Assembly: GCF_036017915.1 (NCBI RefSeq)
Contig: NZ_CP107929.1
Coordinates: 6,995,001 to 7,059,000, forward strand
Reading direction: 5' to 3'
DNA: 64,000 nucleotides
Source: Micromonospora sp. NBC_00421
Lineage (GTDB): Bacteria > Actinomycetota > Actinomycetes > Mycobacteriales > Micromonosporaceae
The position numbers and the translations under genes are program-made. Shown here one piece after another: positions 46,479 to 55,392 of this stretch. Below the pieces are notes generated by a model. It did not search any database, was not told the DNA's origin, and saw nothing but the letters and a program-made list of their open reading frames with translations. Every line of letters begins with the position of its first letter. Positions within the stretch are counted from its first letter, which is position 1.

Positions 46479-47639
46479 GTGGCGCGACGAATGGAGCTGC
46501 TCGTGGGTAAGACCGGCAAGGGCGGCGGCAAGCCGTCCATCTGGTCGGGGGTGCCGCGCTGGGCCCGGGTGTGCACCGTCTTCGGGGTCGTGCTGATGAT
46601 GCTCAGCGGCGCGGTCCTGGTGGGCTACGAGACGCTGCTGTCCCGCTACGAGGGCTCGGTGGGCAAGGCAGACCTCTTCGGCGACAAGGCGGCCGGGGCG
46701 CAGGAGCGCAAGAGCAACGTCAAGGGCCCGTTGAACATCCTGCTGGTGGGCATCGACCCGCGGGACGCGAAGACCCCGCCGCTGGCCGACTCGATCATGG
46801 TGCTGCACGTGCCCGAGTCGCTGGACCGGGCCTACATCTTCTCCGTCCCGCGCGATCTCTACGTCGACATCCCCAAGTTCGACAAGGCCGGCTACCGGGG
46901 CGGCTCCGGCAAGATCAACGGCGCGATGTCGCACGGCAGCATCGTCGAGGGCAAGAACCCCAGCGCCCCGCAGGGCTTCGAACTGCTCGCCAAGACCGTG
47001 CAGAAGGCGACCGGGATCGAGCGGTTCGACGCTGGCGCGATCATCAACTTCACCGGCTTCCAGAAGATCGTCGACGCGATGGGCGGCGTCGACATGTACA
47101 TCGAGCGGGAGGTCAAGTCCGAGCACCGCGAGCCGAACGGCAAGCATCGCAAGGGCAACCCGTACGGCGAGGGCTACATCGGGCCGCAGGCGGTCTACAA
47201 GAAGGGCAACCAGCACCTCAGCGGCTGGCAGGCGCTCGACTACGTCCGGCAGCGGTACCCGAAGAACGGTGTCCCGGACGCCGACTACGGCCGGCAGCGG
47301 CACCAGCAGCAGTTCATCAAGGCGATGGTCGGCCAGGCGTTCAGCGCCGACGTGGTGACCAACCCGATCAAGCTGGACCGGGTGATCCGGGCCGCCGGTC
47401 AGTCGCTGACCTTCAACGGCCGGGGCAGCAGCGTGGTCGACTTCGCCATCGCGCTCAAGGGCATCCGCTCGGAGAACGTCGAGATGATCAAGCTGCCGGG
47501 GGAGGGGATCGGCACCGGCAACGGCTACCGGGGGGAGCGTTTGCTGCCCGCCGCCGACGACTTCTTCGCCGCCCTCGGCAACGAGCAGTTGGACGCCTTC
47601 CTGCTGGAGCATCCGGAGTTCCGCAACAAGGCCAAGTGA
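46479..47639 (+). CDS. LytR-CpsA-Psr (LCP) family ligase
   Basis: A 386-residue membrane-anchored enzyme of the family that attaches anionic glycopolymers (teichoic acids, arabinogalactan-like) to peptidoglycan from lipid-linked precursors. One helix at residues about 34-54, then the LCP domain: NILLVGIDPRD (conserved Asp), DSIMVLHV, FSVPRDLYVDIP (Arg/Asp), KINGAMSHG, GGVDMYI, and LDYVRQRYP near 255. There is no C-terminal LytR_C domain. GTG 46479 is chosen; ATG 46491 is possible. It interrupts the usual atpD-atpC order. Confidence 0.92.
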   Translation: MARRMELLVGKTGKGGGKPSIWSGVPRWARVCTVFGVVLMMLSGAVLVGYETLLSRYEGSVGKADLFGDKAAGAQERKSNVKGPLNILLVGIDPRDAKTPPLADSIMVLHVPESLDRAYIFSVPRDLYVDIPKFDKAGYRGGSGKINGAMSHGSIVEGKNPSAPQGFELLAKTVQKATGIERFDAGAIINFTGFQKIVDAMGGVDMYIEREVKSEHREPNGKHRKGNPYGEGYIGPQAVYKKGNQHLSGWQALDYVRQRYPKNGVPDADYGRQRHQQQFIKAMVGQAFSADVVTNPIKLDRVIRAAGQSLTFNGRGSSVVDFAIALKGIRSENVEMIKLPGEGIGTGNGYRGERLLPAADDFFAALGNEQLDAFLLEHPEFRNKAK

Positions 47640-47712
47640 TCCCCGCCCGGTGGCGGTGCCGCCCCACGGTGCCGCGACACGCCGGGTGGTGGTGCAGGTC
47701 TCGCCACCCGCG

Positions 47713-47742
47713 TTGGGGTGGCACCAGCGGCCGGACTAGACT
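47713..47742 (+). promoter_or_regulatory. Promoter of atpC
   Basis: TTGGGG (47713-47718), an 18-base spacer, then TAGACT (47737-47742). Start site about 47749, giving a 27-base leader with AAGGAG ahead of GTG 47776. Confidence 0.6.
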
Positions 47743-47775
47743 TTCGACAATCCGTCGCCGCAGCAAGGAGACAGC

Positions 47776-48054
47776 GTGGCACAGCAGCTTCACGTCGACC
47801 TCGTAGCCGTCGAGGAGAAGGTCTGGTCCGGCGAGGCCGAGATGGTCGTCGCCCGTACGACCGAGGGTGAGCTGGGTGTGCTGCCTGGGCACGCGCCGCT
47901 GCTCGGTCAGCTGGCCGAGCCCAGCCAGGTCCGGATCAAGCAGGCCGGCGGCCAGCAGGTCGCCTTCGACATCACCGGCGGATTCCTGTCGGTCGGCGCC
48001 GAGAGCGTGACAGTGCTCGCCGAGAGTGCCACCCCGGCCACTCCGGCCCGCTGA
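47776..48054 (+). CDS. atpC: ATP synthase subunit epsilon
   Basis: A 92-residue epsilon subunit: the N-terminal beta-sandwich (HVDLVAVEEKVWSGEAEMVV, GELGVLPGHAPLLGQL, FDITGGFLSV) is complete, but the C-terminal two-helix hairpin that inhibits hydrolysis in other bacteria is reduced to a short Thr/Pro/Ala tail. Short epsilons are usual in actinobacteria. AAGGAG lies upstream of the GTG. Unusually, it is separated from atpD by a terminator, an LCP gene and its own promoter. Confidence 0.95.
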   Translation: MAQQLHVDLVAVEEKVWSGEAEMVVARTTEGELGVLPGHAPLLGQLAEPSQVRIKQAGGQQVAFDITGGFLSVGAESVTVLAESATPATPAR

Positions 48055-48066
48055 ACCCGCCCGCCG

Positions 48067-48522
48067 ATGGAGATCGTCGAAGGGATCGGAATCGGCATCG
48101 CGGTGCTCCTGGTCGCGGTCCTGATCCTCTTCGTCCGGCGGGCGCTGGTCACCCGTAGCGGTGGCATCATCCGGCTGAGCGTCCGGGTCACCACAGTCCT
48201 GGATGGTCGGGGCTGGTCCCCGGGCTTCGCCCGGTTCGTCGGCGACCAGCTGCGCTGGTACCGGATGTTCAGCTTCGCCCTACGGCCCAAGCGGGTGCTC
48301 TCCCGCAAGGAGCTGGTGGTGGAGCGACGGCGGCTGCCCGAGGGGCAGGAACGGCTCTCCATGCCGTCCGACTGGGTGATCCTCCGCTGTACCAGTCGAC
48401 ACGCGCCGGTCGAGATCGCCATGGCGCGGTCGACGGTGACCGGTTTCTCCTCCTGGCTCGAGGCCGCCCCACCCGGGGCGGCCTCGCCACGTATGGCCTC
48501 CCAGGACTGGCCAGCCGCCTGA
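48067..48522 (+). CDS. DUF2550 membrane protein
   Basis: A 151-residue protein with one N-terminal helix (IGIGIAVLLVAVLILFVRRAL), a basic stretch and a cytoplasmic domain with WYRMFSFALRPKRVLSRKEL and RRRLPEGQE. DUF2550 proteins follow atpC throughout actinobacteria, so a link to the synthase is likely but unproven. It starts 12 bases after the atpC stop. Confidence 0.92.
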   Translation: MEIVEGIGIGIAVLLVAVLILFVRRALVTRSGGIIRLSVRVTTVLDGRGWSPGFARFVGDQLRWYRMFSFALRPKRVLSRKELVVERRRLPEGQERLSMPSDWVILRCTSRHAPVEIAMARSTVTGFSSWLEAAPPGAASPRMASQDWPAA

Positions 48523-48534
48523 CCCGTCGTCCGG

Positions 48535-49131
48535 TCAGTCGCCGGCCCGCAGCGGGCGACGACAGTGGTAGACCAGCGCCGGCGGCAGGTTCCCCCAGAC
48601 CGTCCGGCCCACGGTGACCTCGTCGAACACCTGCTGCAGCAGACTGCGGAAGCGCCGGGCCGGCGGGGTCCACAGGGCGTGCCGGTAGGCGAACGTGGTG
48701 AAGACGCCCCCGTCGCCCAGCCCGGCCGCCACCGCATCCAGCACGCTGCGCTGCCGGCTCTCCCGGAACGCCGCCCACGGCAGGCCGCTGACCACCACGT
48801 CGGCGGACGGGTGCCGTCGTGCGGCCAGCAGACCGCCGAGCGCCGCCGCGTCGCCGAGCACCACCTCCACCGTCGGGTACCGCCGGGCCACCCGGGCCGC
48901 GAAACGCGGGTTGACCTCCAGCGCCAGGTGCTGCCCCCGGCCGCCGAGCCGACGCTGGATGGCCCGGGTGAACGCGCCGGTGCCCGGGCCCAGCTCGACC
49001 ACCACCGGGTCGCCCGTGCCGGGCACCGCCGCGGTGATGTCGGCGGCCAACCCCGCGCCGCTGGGGGCCACCGCGCCCACGGTGAACGGATGCCGGGTGA
49101 ACTGGCTCAGGAACGCCCACGAATCGCTCAT
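48535..49131 (-). CDS. SAM-dependent methyltransferase, PmtA/KsgA-like
   Basis: A 198-residue protein: FLSQFTRHPFTVGAVAPSG at the N-terminus, the SAM motif VVELGPGTGAFTRAI near residue 43, LALEVNPRFAARV, and VVSGLPWAAF near 110. The pattern matches the bacterial phospholipid N-methyltransferase/rRNA dimethyladenosine-like group. The substrate is uncertain. ATG 49129-49131 is preferred over a much longer open frame because TAGCCT ends 7 bases upstream and the motif spacing is right. Confidence 0.82.
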   Translation of the reverse strand: MSDSWAFLSQFTRHPFTVGAVAPSGAGLAADITAAVPGTGDPVVVELGPGTGAFTRAIQRRLGGRGQHLALEVNPRFAARVARRYPTVEVVLGDAAALGGLLAARRHPSADVVVSGLPWAAFRESRQRSVLDAVAAGLGDGGVFTTFAYRHALWTPPARRFRSLLQQVFDEVTVGRTVWGNLPPALVYHCRRPLRAGD

Positions 49132-49138
49132 GCCGCCG

Positions 49139-49144
49139 AGGCTA
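49139..49144 (-). promoter_or_regulatory. Leaderless -10 for the methyltransferase gene
   Basis: TAGCCT on the minus strand, 7 bases before ATG 49131. Confidence 0.55.
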
Positions 49145-49247
49145 GGAACGACTGCCGGGTCGCCGGATCGCCCCGGTGGCCCGAGCACCGGCCACCCGGA
49201 GGAGGCCGGGCGGCCGGTGGGAGGACCGCCGTCCGACCGCTGCTCCG

Positions 49248-49253
49248 TAGGGT
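49248..49253 (+). promoter_or_regulatory. Leaderless -10 for the histidine kinase gene
   Basis: TAGGGT, 7 bases before GTG 49261, with no Shine-Dalgarno. Confidence 0.55.
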
Positions 49254-49260
49254 TGGCCGG

Positions 49261-50442
49261 GTGAGGGGCGGACGTACCTGGTGGCCGGAGCTGCTGCTCG
49301 GGCTGGTCGCGGCCGGGCTGGGCCTGGCCAGCGGGCTGAATAGCCTGACCCCGGAGGTCACCGACCGGGGCGTCAACGTGGCGCTCGCCGTGATCGCCGG
49401 GCTGGCGCTGGTGGGGGTACGCCGGTGGCCCGGCCCGGTGCTGGTGCTGGAGAGCGCGCTGATGCTGGCCGCAGTCCAGTTCGCGCCGTTCGGCACGGGT
49501 ACCCCGCTGTTGTGCGCCGCGGCGGCGCTGGGGTTCGTCGCGTACCGGGCGGGCTGGCCGGCCACCGGCGCGGCCTTCGCGCTGTTCCTCGCGGTGGTGA
49601 TCTACACGGTGCTCGACTCGGGCCCGCCGGACGCGCTGGTCGGCGGCCCGGGCCTGCTCCGGTTGGCCATGCTTGTCGGTTCCTCGGCCGCGCCGGTCGC
49701 CTTCGGCCGTTACCTGCGGGGGCTGCGCAACGCGGCGGTGGTGGCCGAGGAACGGGCCCGGGACGCCGAGTCGCGGCAGGAGATGCAGACCCGGGCCGCC
49801 CGGCTCGCCGAACGCGCCAGCATCGCCCGGGACCTGCACGACATCGTCGCGCACCACGTCGCGGCGATCGCCCTCCAGGCCGGGGCCGCCCAGTACGCCA
49901 CCCGGCGGACCGGGCGGGTGGACGAGGCCGTCACGGCGCTCGGCGAACTGCGGTCCACCGCCGGACGGGTGCTGGACGAGCTACGCGAGCTGTTGGAGGT
50001 GCTGCGCGATCCGGAGGCGATCGAGGGTGGCGCGCCGATGGTCGAGCCCGAGCAGATCATCACCGAGGCGCAACAGTTGGTCCGGGCCGCTGGCCTGGCG
50101 GTGCAGGTCACCGTCGACGACCGGGCGGCCAGCACCCCGCTCGTGGTGCGCACCACCGCCGCCCGGGTGATCCAGGAGGGCCTGACCAACAGCCTCAAGC
50201 ACGCCGGTCCGGGTGCGACCGCCAGCGTGGTCGTCCGGTCGGAGCCGTTCGGGCTGCTGGTCGAGGTGCGCGACAGCGGCCCGGAGCACCCCCGGCCCGG
50301 CCCGGCGCTACCCTCGTCCGGGCACGGACTGGCCGGGATGCGGGAGCGGGTGGGGCTGTTGGGTGGCACCCTGACCGCCGGCCCGACCCATGCCGGCGGG
50401 TGGCAGCTGCTGGCTCGGCTGCCGGTACGGGGGGTTTCGTGA
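49261..50442 (+). CDS. Sensor histidine kinase, NarL-type (HisKA_3)
   Basis: A 393-residue kinase. About 150 N-terminal residues hold five or so membrane helices and little extracytoplasmic sequence, so it may sense membrane state. A short coiled segment leads to the HisKA_3 dimerisation domain with phospho-acceptor His in IARDLHDIVAHHV near residue 193, then the ATPase with VIQEGLTNSLKHAG (N box) and GHGLAGMRERVGLLGG (G boxes). The stop overlaps the response-regulator start by 4 bases. Confidence 0.92.
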   Translation: MRGGRTWWPELLLGLVAAGLGLASGLNSLTPEVTDRGVNVALAVIAGLALVGVRRWPGPVLVLESALMLAAVQFAPFGTGTPLLCAAAALGFVAYRAGWPATGAAFALFLAVVIYTVLDSGPPDALVGGPGLLRLAMLVGSSAAPVAFGRYLRGLRNAAVVAEERARDAESRQEMQTRAARLAERASIARDLHDIVAHHVAAIALQAGAAQYATRRTGRVDEAVTALGELRSTAGRVLDELRELLEVLRDPEAIEGGAPMVEPEQIITEAQQLVRAAGLAVQVTVDDRAASTPLVVRTTAARVIQEGLTNSLKHAGPGATASVVVRSEPFGLLVEVRDSGPEHPRPGPALPSSGHGLAGMRERVGLLGGTLTAGPTHAGGWQLLARLPVRGVS

Positions 50443-51137
50443 TCCGGGTGCTCGTGGTGGACGACCAGGCGCTGGTCCGGGCGGGGGTGGGCCTGCTGTT
50501 GCGCACGGCCGGTGGTTTCGAGATCGTCGGCGAGGCGGGAGACGGCCACGAGGCGGTCCGCCTCACCGAACGGCTGCGCCCCGACATCGTCCTGATGGAC
50601 CTTCGGATGCCGCGGATGGACGGCATCGAGGCGACCCGCCGGATCCTCGCCCGGCAACCGGGGGTCCGGGTGGTGGTGCTGACCACCTTCGCCGACGACG
50701 CCGACGTCTACGGCGCGCTGGGTGCCGGGGCGATCGGCTACCTGGTGAAGGACGGCGTGCCCGAGGAGCTGATCGACGCGGTGAGTCGGGCGGCCCGGGG
50801 GGAGGCGCTTGTGGCACCGCCGGTGCTGGCCCGGATCGTCCGTCGGGCGATCGCCGCCCACGACCACGAGCTGCGGCCGGAGACCAGCGCGCCGCAGCCC
50901 GGGTTGCAGCTGCTCAGCCCCCGGGAGCGGGAGGTGCTGGCGTTGGTCGGCACCGGCCTGTCCAATGCGGAGATCGGTGCCCGGCTGCACCTGGGGGTCA
51001 CCACGGTCAAGACCCATGTCTCGGCGGCCATGGAGAAGCTGGACCTGCGCAACCGGGTGCAGGCGGCGGTGGTGGCGCACCGGCTCGGCCTGGTGGACGA
51101 CGACTTCAACCCGGTGCCCACCCCGGGAACGCCCTAG
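50439..51137 (+). CDS. NarL/LuxR-type response regulator
   Basis: A 232-residue regulator: receiver domain with the phospho-acceptor Asp in DIVLMDLRMPRMDG near residue 54 and Lys in YLVKDG near 105, and a C-terminal LuxR helix-turn-helix LSPREREVLALVGTGLSNAEI near 165. GTG 50439 overlaps the kinase stop (GTGA), so the pair is co-translated. Targets unknown; the DedA gene downstream is one candidate. Confidence 0.93.
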   Translation: MIRVLVVDDQALVRAGVGLLLRTAGGFEIVGEAGDGHEAVRLTERLRPDIVLMDLRMPRMDGIEATRRILARQPGVRVVVLTTFADDADVYGALGAGAIGYLVKDGVPEELIDAVSRAARGEALVAPPVLARIVRRAIAAHDHELRPETSAPQPGLQLLSPREREVLALVGTGLSNAEIGARLHLGVTTVKTHVSAAMEKLDLRNRVQAAVVAHRLGLVDDDFNPVPTPGTP

Positions 51138-51206
51138 GGGCACGACCGGCCACCCGGAGGACCCGGCCCGGCCGGCGGGAGGACCGGTGGGGCCGGCTGA
51201 CTGCCG

Positions 51207-51212
51207 CACGCT
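51207..51212 (+). promoter_or_regulatory. Possible leaderless -10 for the DedA gene
   Basis: CACGCT, 7 bases before ATG 51220. Confidence 0.35.
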
Positions 51213-51219
51213 TGCCGAC

Positions 51220-51948
51220 ATGACCTTCGTGGACTCCCTGCTGGACCGCCTCGGCACCCTGCCGCCCGGATTCGTCCTGCTGACCGCGGCGGCGGTCCTC
51301 GCCGCCGAGGTGGGCCTGCTGCTCGGGCTGGTGCTGCCGGCGGCGACCACGATGCTGACCGTCGGGCTGCTGGCGAGGGCCGGTCGGCTGGACCTCGGCA
51401 CGGCCCTCGCCGTCACCACCCTCGCTGCCTTCGCCGGGGATCAGCTCGGCTACCTGGAAGGTCGGCTGTTCGGACCCCGGCTGCGCGGCGGCCGGCTGGG
51501 CCGGTGGGTCGGCGAGCACCGGTGGCGGCGGGCTGAGGCGCTGATCGTCGCCCGGGGCGGGACGGCGGTGCTGCTCGGCCGGTGGACCGCCTTCGTCCGT
51601 ACCCTGGTGCCCCGGGTGGCCGGCGCGGCCGGGCTGCCGTACGCCCGGTTCGTGTTCTTCGACGGGGTCGCGGTGCTGGTCTGGGTGCCCGGCACGGTGC
51701 TGCTCGGCTGGGCGGCCGGCGCGGCGTCCACGGGGCTGCCGACCGCTGTCGGCGGCGCGGTGGTCGTGGTGGTCGTGGTCGCGTTGACCGTACGCCGGGC
51801 CCAGGCGCGGCGTCGGCGGGCACCGGTCCGGCCCTGCGCCGGGGCGGTCCGGCCCGGTCGATCACCGAGGTGCCGGGTGCCCGGTTCCCGACGGCCGGGT
51901 GCCGGACGGAGCGCCCCGACCCGCCGGGGCGCACTGGACCGGTCCTGA
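51220..51948 (+). CDS. DedA-family membrane protein
   Basis: A 242-residue protein with DedA/VTT features: LAAEVGLLLGLVLPAATTML, AGDQLGYLEGRLFG (the G-D-x-x-GY motif) and VLLGRWTAFVRTLVPRVAGAAGLPY (the F/GR-x-x-P-x-x-R-x-x-x-G motif). DedA proteins flip undecaprenyl phosphate or phosphatidylethanolamine, supporting wall lipid recycling. A basic Pro/Arg-rich tail of about 45 residues follows. ATG 51220 gives the normal N-terminus. Confidence 0.9.
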   Translation: MTFVDSLLDRLGTLPPGFVLLTAAAVLAAEVGLLLGLVLPAATTMLTVGLLARAGRLDLGTALAVTTLAAFAGDQLGYLEGRLFGPRLRGGRLGRWVGEHRWRRAEALIVARGGTAVLLGRWTAFVRTLVPRVAGAAGLPYARFVFFDGVAVLVWVPGTVLLGWAAGAASTGLPTAVGGAVVVVVVVALTVRRAQARRRRAPVRPCAGAVRPGRSPRCRVPGSRRPGAGRSAPTRRGALDRS

Positions 51949-52003
51949 CCCCGTGTACCTCGGCCGGCGTCCTGACCCGTGGCCCGGCTCTCGGCGGTGC
52001 CGG

Positions 52004-52423
52004 TCAGTCGGTTCCGGCGACCAGTTCCACCTCGTAGCCCTGCCCGTCGGTGAGGTAGCCGGCATAGCTGTCCGGGCCGCCGGCGTGCGGGTGGCGGTCG
52101 GCGAACAGCAGCGTCCAGCCGTGGGCCGGTGCGGCGGCCACCAGCCGGTCCACCGCGTGCGGCGGACCGGCGTGGAAGGCCAGGTGGTTGAGGCCCGGAG
52201 CGAGCCGGTCGTGGACCCGTCCGGCCAGCGCCGGGGACTCCTCCAGGACCAGGTACGTCGGGCCGTGCCGCCAGGACCGGCCGGCGGACCAGTCCTGGTA
52301 CGGCGTCCAGCCGAGCTCACCGAGCAGCCAGCCCCAGCTCCGCTTCGCGGCCTCCAGATCGGGTACCCAGACCTCGACGTGGTGCAGCGCGCCCGTGCTC
52401 AGCGCTTGCCGCCCGGCACCCAT
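52004..52423 (-). CDS. VOC (glyoxalase/bleomycin-resistance fold) protein
   Basis: A 139-residue single-module VOC protein. Metal-ligand-type positions are visible in LHHVEVWVPDLEAAKRSW, LNHLAFHAG and YEVELVAG. VOC proteins bind small molecules or catalyse metal-dependent chemistry; the substrate is unknown. ATG 52421-52423 overlaps the 3' end of the adenosyltransferase gene by 25 bases, so they form an operon. Confidence 0.82.
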   Translation of the reverse strand: MGAGRQALSTGALHHVEVWVPDLEAAKRSWGWLLGELGWTPYQDWSAGRSWRHGPTYLVLEESPALAGRVHDRLAPGLNHLAFHAGPPHAVDRLVAAAPAHGWTLLFADRHPHAGGPDSYAGYLTDGQGYEVELVAGTD

Positions 52424-52971
52424 AGCACATCGCCGCCCGGATTGGCCGTCCTTGACAGGATGAACAGCAGGTCGGACAGGCGGTTGAGATACTTGGCCGG
52501 AAGGGAGCTGGTGCGATCCGGATCGTGGGCGACCAGGGCCCAGGCCGCCCGTTCGGCGCGCCGGGCGATCGTCCGTGCCACGTGCAGCAGCGCCGCGCCT
52601 GCGGTGCCGCCGGGGAGGATGAAGGAGTCGAGCTTGCTCAGACGCCCGTTGTACTCGTCGCACCAGCCTTCGAGGCGTTCGACGTACTCCTCGGTGACCC
52701 GCAGCGGTGGGTACGCCGGGTCCGGCTCGACGGGGGTGGCCAGGTCGGCGCCGACGTCGAACATGTCGTTCTGGATCGACTCCAGCACGGCCCGCAGCTC
52801 GTCGTCGAGCTGCCCCAGGGCGAGCGCCACACCGAGCGCGGCGTTGCACTCGTCGACGTCCGCGTACGCGGCGATCCGTGGATCGGTCTTCGGCACCTGC
52901 TCGTTGTTGCTCAGCCTGGTCATGCCGGCGTCGCCGGCCTTGGTGTAGATGCGCGTGAGGTGGACGGCCAT
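52399..52971 (-). CDS. Cob(I)alamin adenosyltransferase, PduO type
   Basis: A 190-residue enzyme making adenosylcobalamin from cob(I)alamin and ATP. Evidence: the N-terminal ATP site [16 protein letters not shown] (residues about 7-22), [11 protein letters not shown] near 42, [10 protein letters not shown] near 71, and the [25 protein letters not shown] helix. ATG 52969-52971 is preceded by a TAGGCT -10 at 7 bases. Its start shares bases with the murA start on the other strand. Confidence 0.93.
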   Translation of the reverse strand: MAVHLTRIYTKAGDAGMTRLSNNEQVPKTDPRIAAYADVDECNAALGVALALGQLDDELRAVLESIQNDMFDVGADLATPVEPDPAYPPLRVTEEYVERLEGWCDEYNGRLSKLDSFILPGGTAGAALLHVARTIARRAERAAWALVAHDPDRTSSLPAKYLNRLSDLLFILSRTANPGGDVLWVPGGKR

Positions 52972-54409
52972 GACGCACAGCCTACGGATACCGGACCTGA
53001 CCATCCCGGCCCGGCCGGACCCGGCCGGCTGGCCGGCGGGGGTGGGGCCGGGTGACGCCGGTGACCCGGCGGTCGACGACGTCGACGTCATCCGGGTCGG
53101 CGGGGACGCCCGGCTGGCCGGCACGGTGCACGTCGTCGGGGCGAAGAACTCGGCGTTGAAGCTGATGGCGGCGGCACTGCTGGCACCGGGGCGGACGGTG
53201 ATCACGAACGTGCCCCGGATCACCGACATCGCCATCATGGGGGAGGTGCTGCGTCGGCTCGGTTGCGTGGTCAGCTTCGATACGGACGACCCGGTGGACC
53301 CGATGGTGGCGTACGGCGGGCAGGCCCGGTCCCGGTCGGTCGTCATCGACGTACCCGAGCAGCCCGGCGCGGACGCCGACTACGACCTGGTCCGCCGGCT
53401 GCGGGCGTCGATCTGCGTGCTCGGCCCGCTGCTGGCCCGCCGGGGGTACGTGCGGGTGGCCCACCCGGGCGGCGACGCCATCGGCTCGCGGGGCCTGGAC
53501 ATGCACATCGCCGGGCTGGCCCGGATGGGCGCGGACGTCTCCGGTGAGCACGGTTTCGTCATCGCCGCGGCCCCGGGCGGCCTGCGGGGAGCCGAGATCG
53601 TGCTGGACTTCCCGAGCGTGGGCGCCACCGAGAACCTGGTGATGGCGGCGGTGCTGGCCCGGGGTGTGACGACGATCGACAACGCGGCCCGGGAGCCGGA
53701 GATCGTCGACCTCTGCACCATGCTCAACCGGATGGGCGCCCGGATCTCCGGTTGCGGCAGCTCCACCCTGCGCATCGTCGGGGTGCCCGCGCTGAGGCCG
53801 GTGCGGCACGCCACGGTGGGGGACCGGATCGTGGCCGGCACCTGGGCGTTCGGCGCGGCGATGACCCGGGGGGACGTGACGGTCACCGGGATCGACCCGG
53901 CCTGCCTGGAGGTCGCGCTGGACAAGCTGGTGTCGGCCGGAGCGCTGGTCGAGACCCGGGGTGACGCCTTCCGGGTACGCGCCGACGACCGGCCCGCCGC
54001 CGTCGACGTGGTCACCCTGCCGTACCCGGGGTTCGCCACCGATCTGCTGCCGATGGCGATCGGGCTGGCGGCGGTGAGCGACGGCGCGTCGCTGATCACC
54101 GAGAACATCTTCGACGGCCGCTTCATGTTCGCCAACGAGATGACCCGTCTCGGTGCGGACATCAAGACCGACGGCCATCACGCCGTGGTGCGGGGCCGGG
54201 ACCGGCTCTCCGGTGCACCGGTACGCGCCACCGACATCCGGGCCGGCGCCGGGCTGATCATCGCGGGGCTCTGCGCGGACGGGGTCACCGAGGTCTCCCA
54301 CGTGCACCACGTCGACCGGGGCTACCCGGACTTCGTGGCCGACCTGCGGGCGCTCGGCGTGGAGGTGGAGCGCGGTACCGCCCCGGAGGCTCCCGACCTG
54401 ACCATCTGA
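52970..54409 (+). CDS. murA: UDP-N-acetylglucosamine 1-carboxyvinyltransferase, Asp-type
   Basis: A 479-residue enzyme catalysing the first committed peptidoglycan step (PEP transfer to UDP-GlcNAc). [15 protein letters not shown] near residue 58 and the inside-out alpha/beta barrel repeats are clear. The loop normally carrying the fosfomycin-target Cys reads [15 protein letters not shown] near 166, with Asp at that position, as in mycobacteria, implying intrinsic fosfomycin resistance. ATG 52970 shares CATG with the opposing gene; GTG 53042 would give a more typical length and cannot be excluded. Confidence 0.93.
   Translation: MTHSLRIPDLTIPARPDPAGWPAGVGPGDAGDPAVDDVDVIRVGGDARLAGTVHVVGAKNSALKLMAAALLAPGRTVITNVPRITDIAIMGEVLRRLGCVVSFDTDDPVDPMVAYGGQARSRSVVIDVPEQPGADADYDLVRRLRASICVLGPLLARRGYVRVAHPGGDAIGSRGLDMHIAGLARMGADVSGEHGFVIAAAPGGLRGAEIVLDFPSVGATENLVMAAVLARGVTTIDNAAREPEIVDLCTMLNRMGARISGCGSSTLRIVGVPALRPVRHATVGDRIVAGTWAFGAAMTRGDVTVTGIDPACLEVALDKLVSAGALVETRGDAFRVRADDRPAAVDVVTLPYPGFATDLLPMAIGLAAVSDGASLITENIFDGRFMFANEMTRLGADIKTDGHHAVVRGRDRLSGAPVRATDIRAGAGLIIAGLCADGVTEVSHVHHVDRGYPDFVADLRALGVEVERGTAPEAPDLTI
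52979..52984 (-). promoter_or_regulatory. Leaderless -10 for the adenosyltransferase gene
   Basis: TAGGCT on the minus strand, 7 bases before ATG 52971. It lies within the first codons assigned to murA. Confidence 0.55.
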
Positions 54410-54510
54410 TCCGCGCCGTCTGACCCGCGCCGGTGCCGGTGGCTTAGTGGTCGTTCAGGCCCGCCTACTAGGGTGCTGGCAGACACTCAATCGCAGCGAG
54501 GGAGAAGCAG

Positions 54511-55359
54511 ATGGCGGGTCGACTCGCGGTCGTCGGGGCCGGGCTGATGGGCTCCGGCATCGCCCAGGTGGCGGCGCAGGCGGGCTGGCAGGTGACGCTG
54601 CGGGACGTGGACGACGCAGCCACCGCCCGGGGCCTGGCCGGGATCCGGAAGTCGCTGGCGAAGTTCGCCGAGAAGGGCAAGATCGACCCGTCCGAGGTCG
54701 AGGCGACCTTGGCCCGGATCACCCCGACCACCGAACTGGAGGCGGCGGCCGACGCGGACGTGGTGGTCGAGGCGGTCTTCGAGAAGATCGAGATCAAGCA
54801 CGAGGTGTTCCGCGCGCTGGACAGGATCTGCCGGGCCGACGCGGTGCTGGCGACAAACACCTCGGCCATCCCGGTGACCCAGATCGCCGTGGTCACCGAG
54901 CGGCCGGAGTCGGTCGTCGGCACCCACTTCTTCTCCCCGGTGCCGATGATGAAGCTCTGCGAGCTGGTCCGCGGCTACAAGACAAGCGACGCCACCATCG
55001 CCACGGCGAAGGCGTTCGCCGAGGAGATCGGCAAGACGGTGGTGGTGGTCAACCGGGACATCGCCGGCTTCGTCACCACCCGGCTGATCTGCGCTCTGGC
55101 CATGGAGGCGGTCAGGCTGGTCGAGTCCGGGGTGATGTCGGCCGAGGACCTGGACACCGCCTGCAAGCTGGGCTTCGGTCACGCGATGGGTCCGCTGGCC
55201 ACTGTCGACCTGACCGGCGTGGACGTCCTGCTGAACGCCACGAAGAACATCTACACCGACACCGCCGACGAGAAGTTCTTCCCGCCGGAGCTGCTCCAGC
55301 GGATGGCGACCGCAGGCGACCTGGGCCGCAAGACCGGCCAGGGCTTCTACTCCTACTGA
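54511..55359 (+). CDS. 3-hydroxybutyryl-CoA dehydrogenase
   Basis: A 282-residue NAD(P)-dependent dehydrogenase. Rossmann motif VVGAGLMGSGIAQVAAQAG (residues about 6-24), TNTSAIPVTQIA, GTHFFSPVPMMKLCELV (catalytic His) and NRDIAGFVTTRLI (Asn-containing signature). It interconverts acetoacetyl-CoA and 3-hydroxybutyryl-CoA in fatty acid, polyhydroxybutyrate or ethylmalonyl-CoA metabolism. An AGGGAGA site precedes the ATG. A second enzyme of this type begins at the window's end. Confidence 0.94.
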   Translation: MAGRLAVVGAGLMGSGIAQVAAQAGWQVTLRDVDDAATARGLAGIRKSLAKFAEKGKIDPSEVEATLARITPTTELEAAADADVVVEAVFEKIEIKHEVFRALDRICRADAVLATNTSAIPVTQIAVVTERPESVVGTHFFSPVPMMKLCELVRGYKTSDATIATAKAFAEEIGKTVVVVNRDIAGFVTTRLICALAMEAVRLVESGVMSAEDLDTACKLGFGHAMGPLATVDLTGVDVLLNATKNIYTDTADEKFFPPELLQRMATAGDLGRKTGQGFYSY

Positions 55360-55392
55360 GCCGACCCGGCCGGCGTAGCCCGGTCGTAATGT

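Noticed and set aside
47683..47710. 7-bp hairpin after the LCP gene as a terminator.
   Set aside because: Short stem with a long loop. It overlaps the atpC promoter region, and at this GC content such stems are common by chance.
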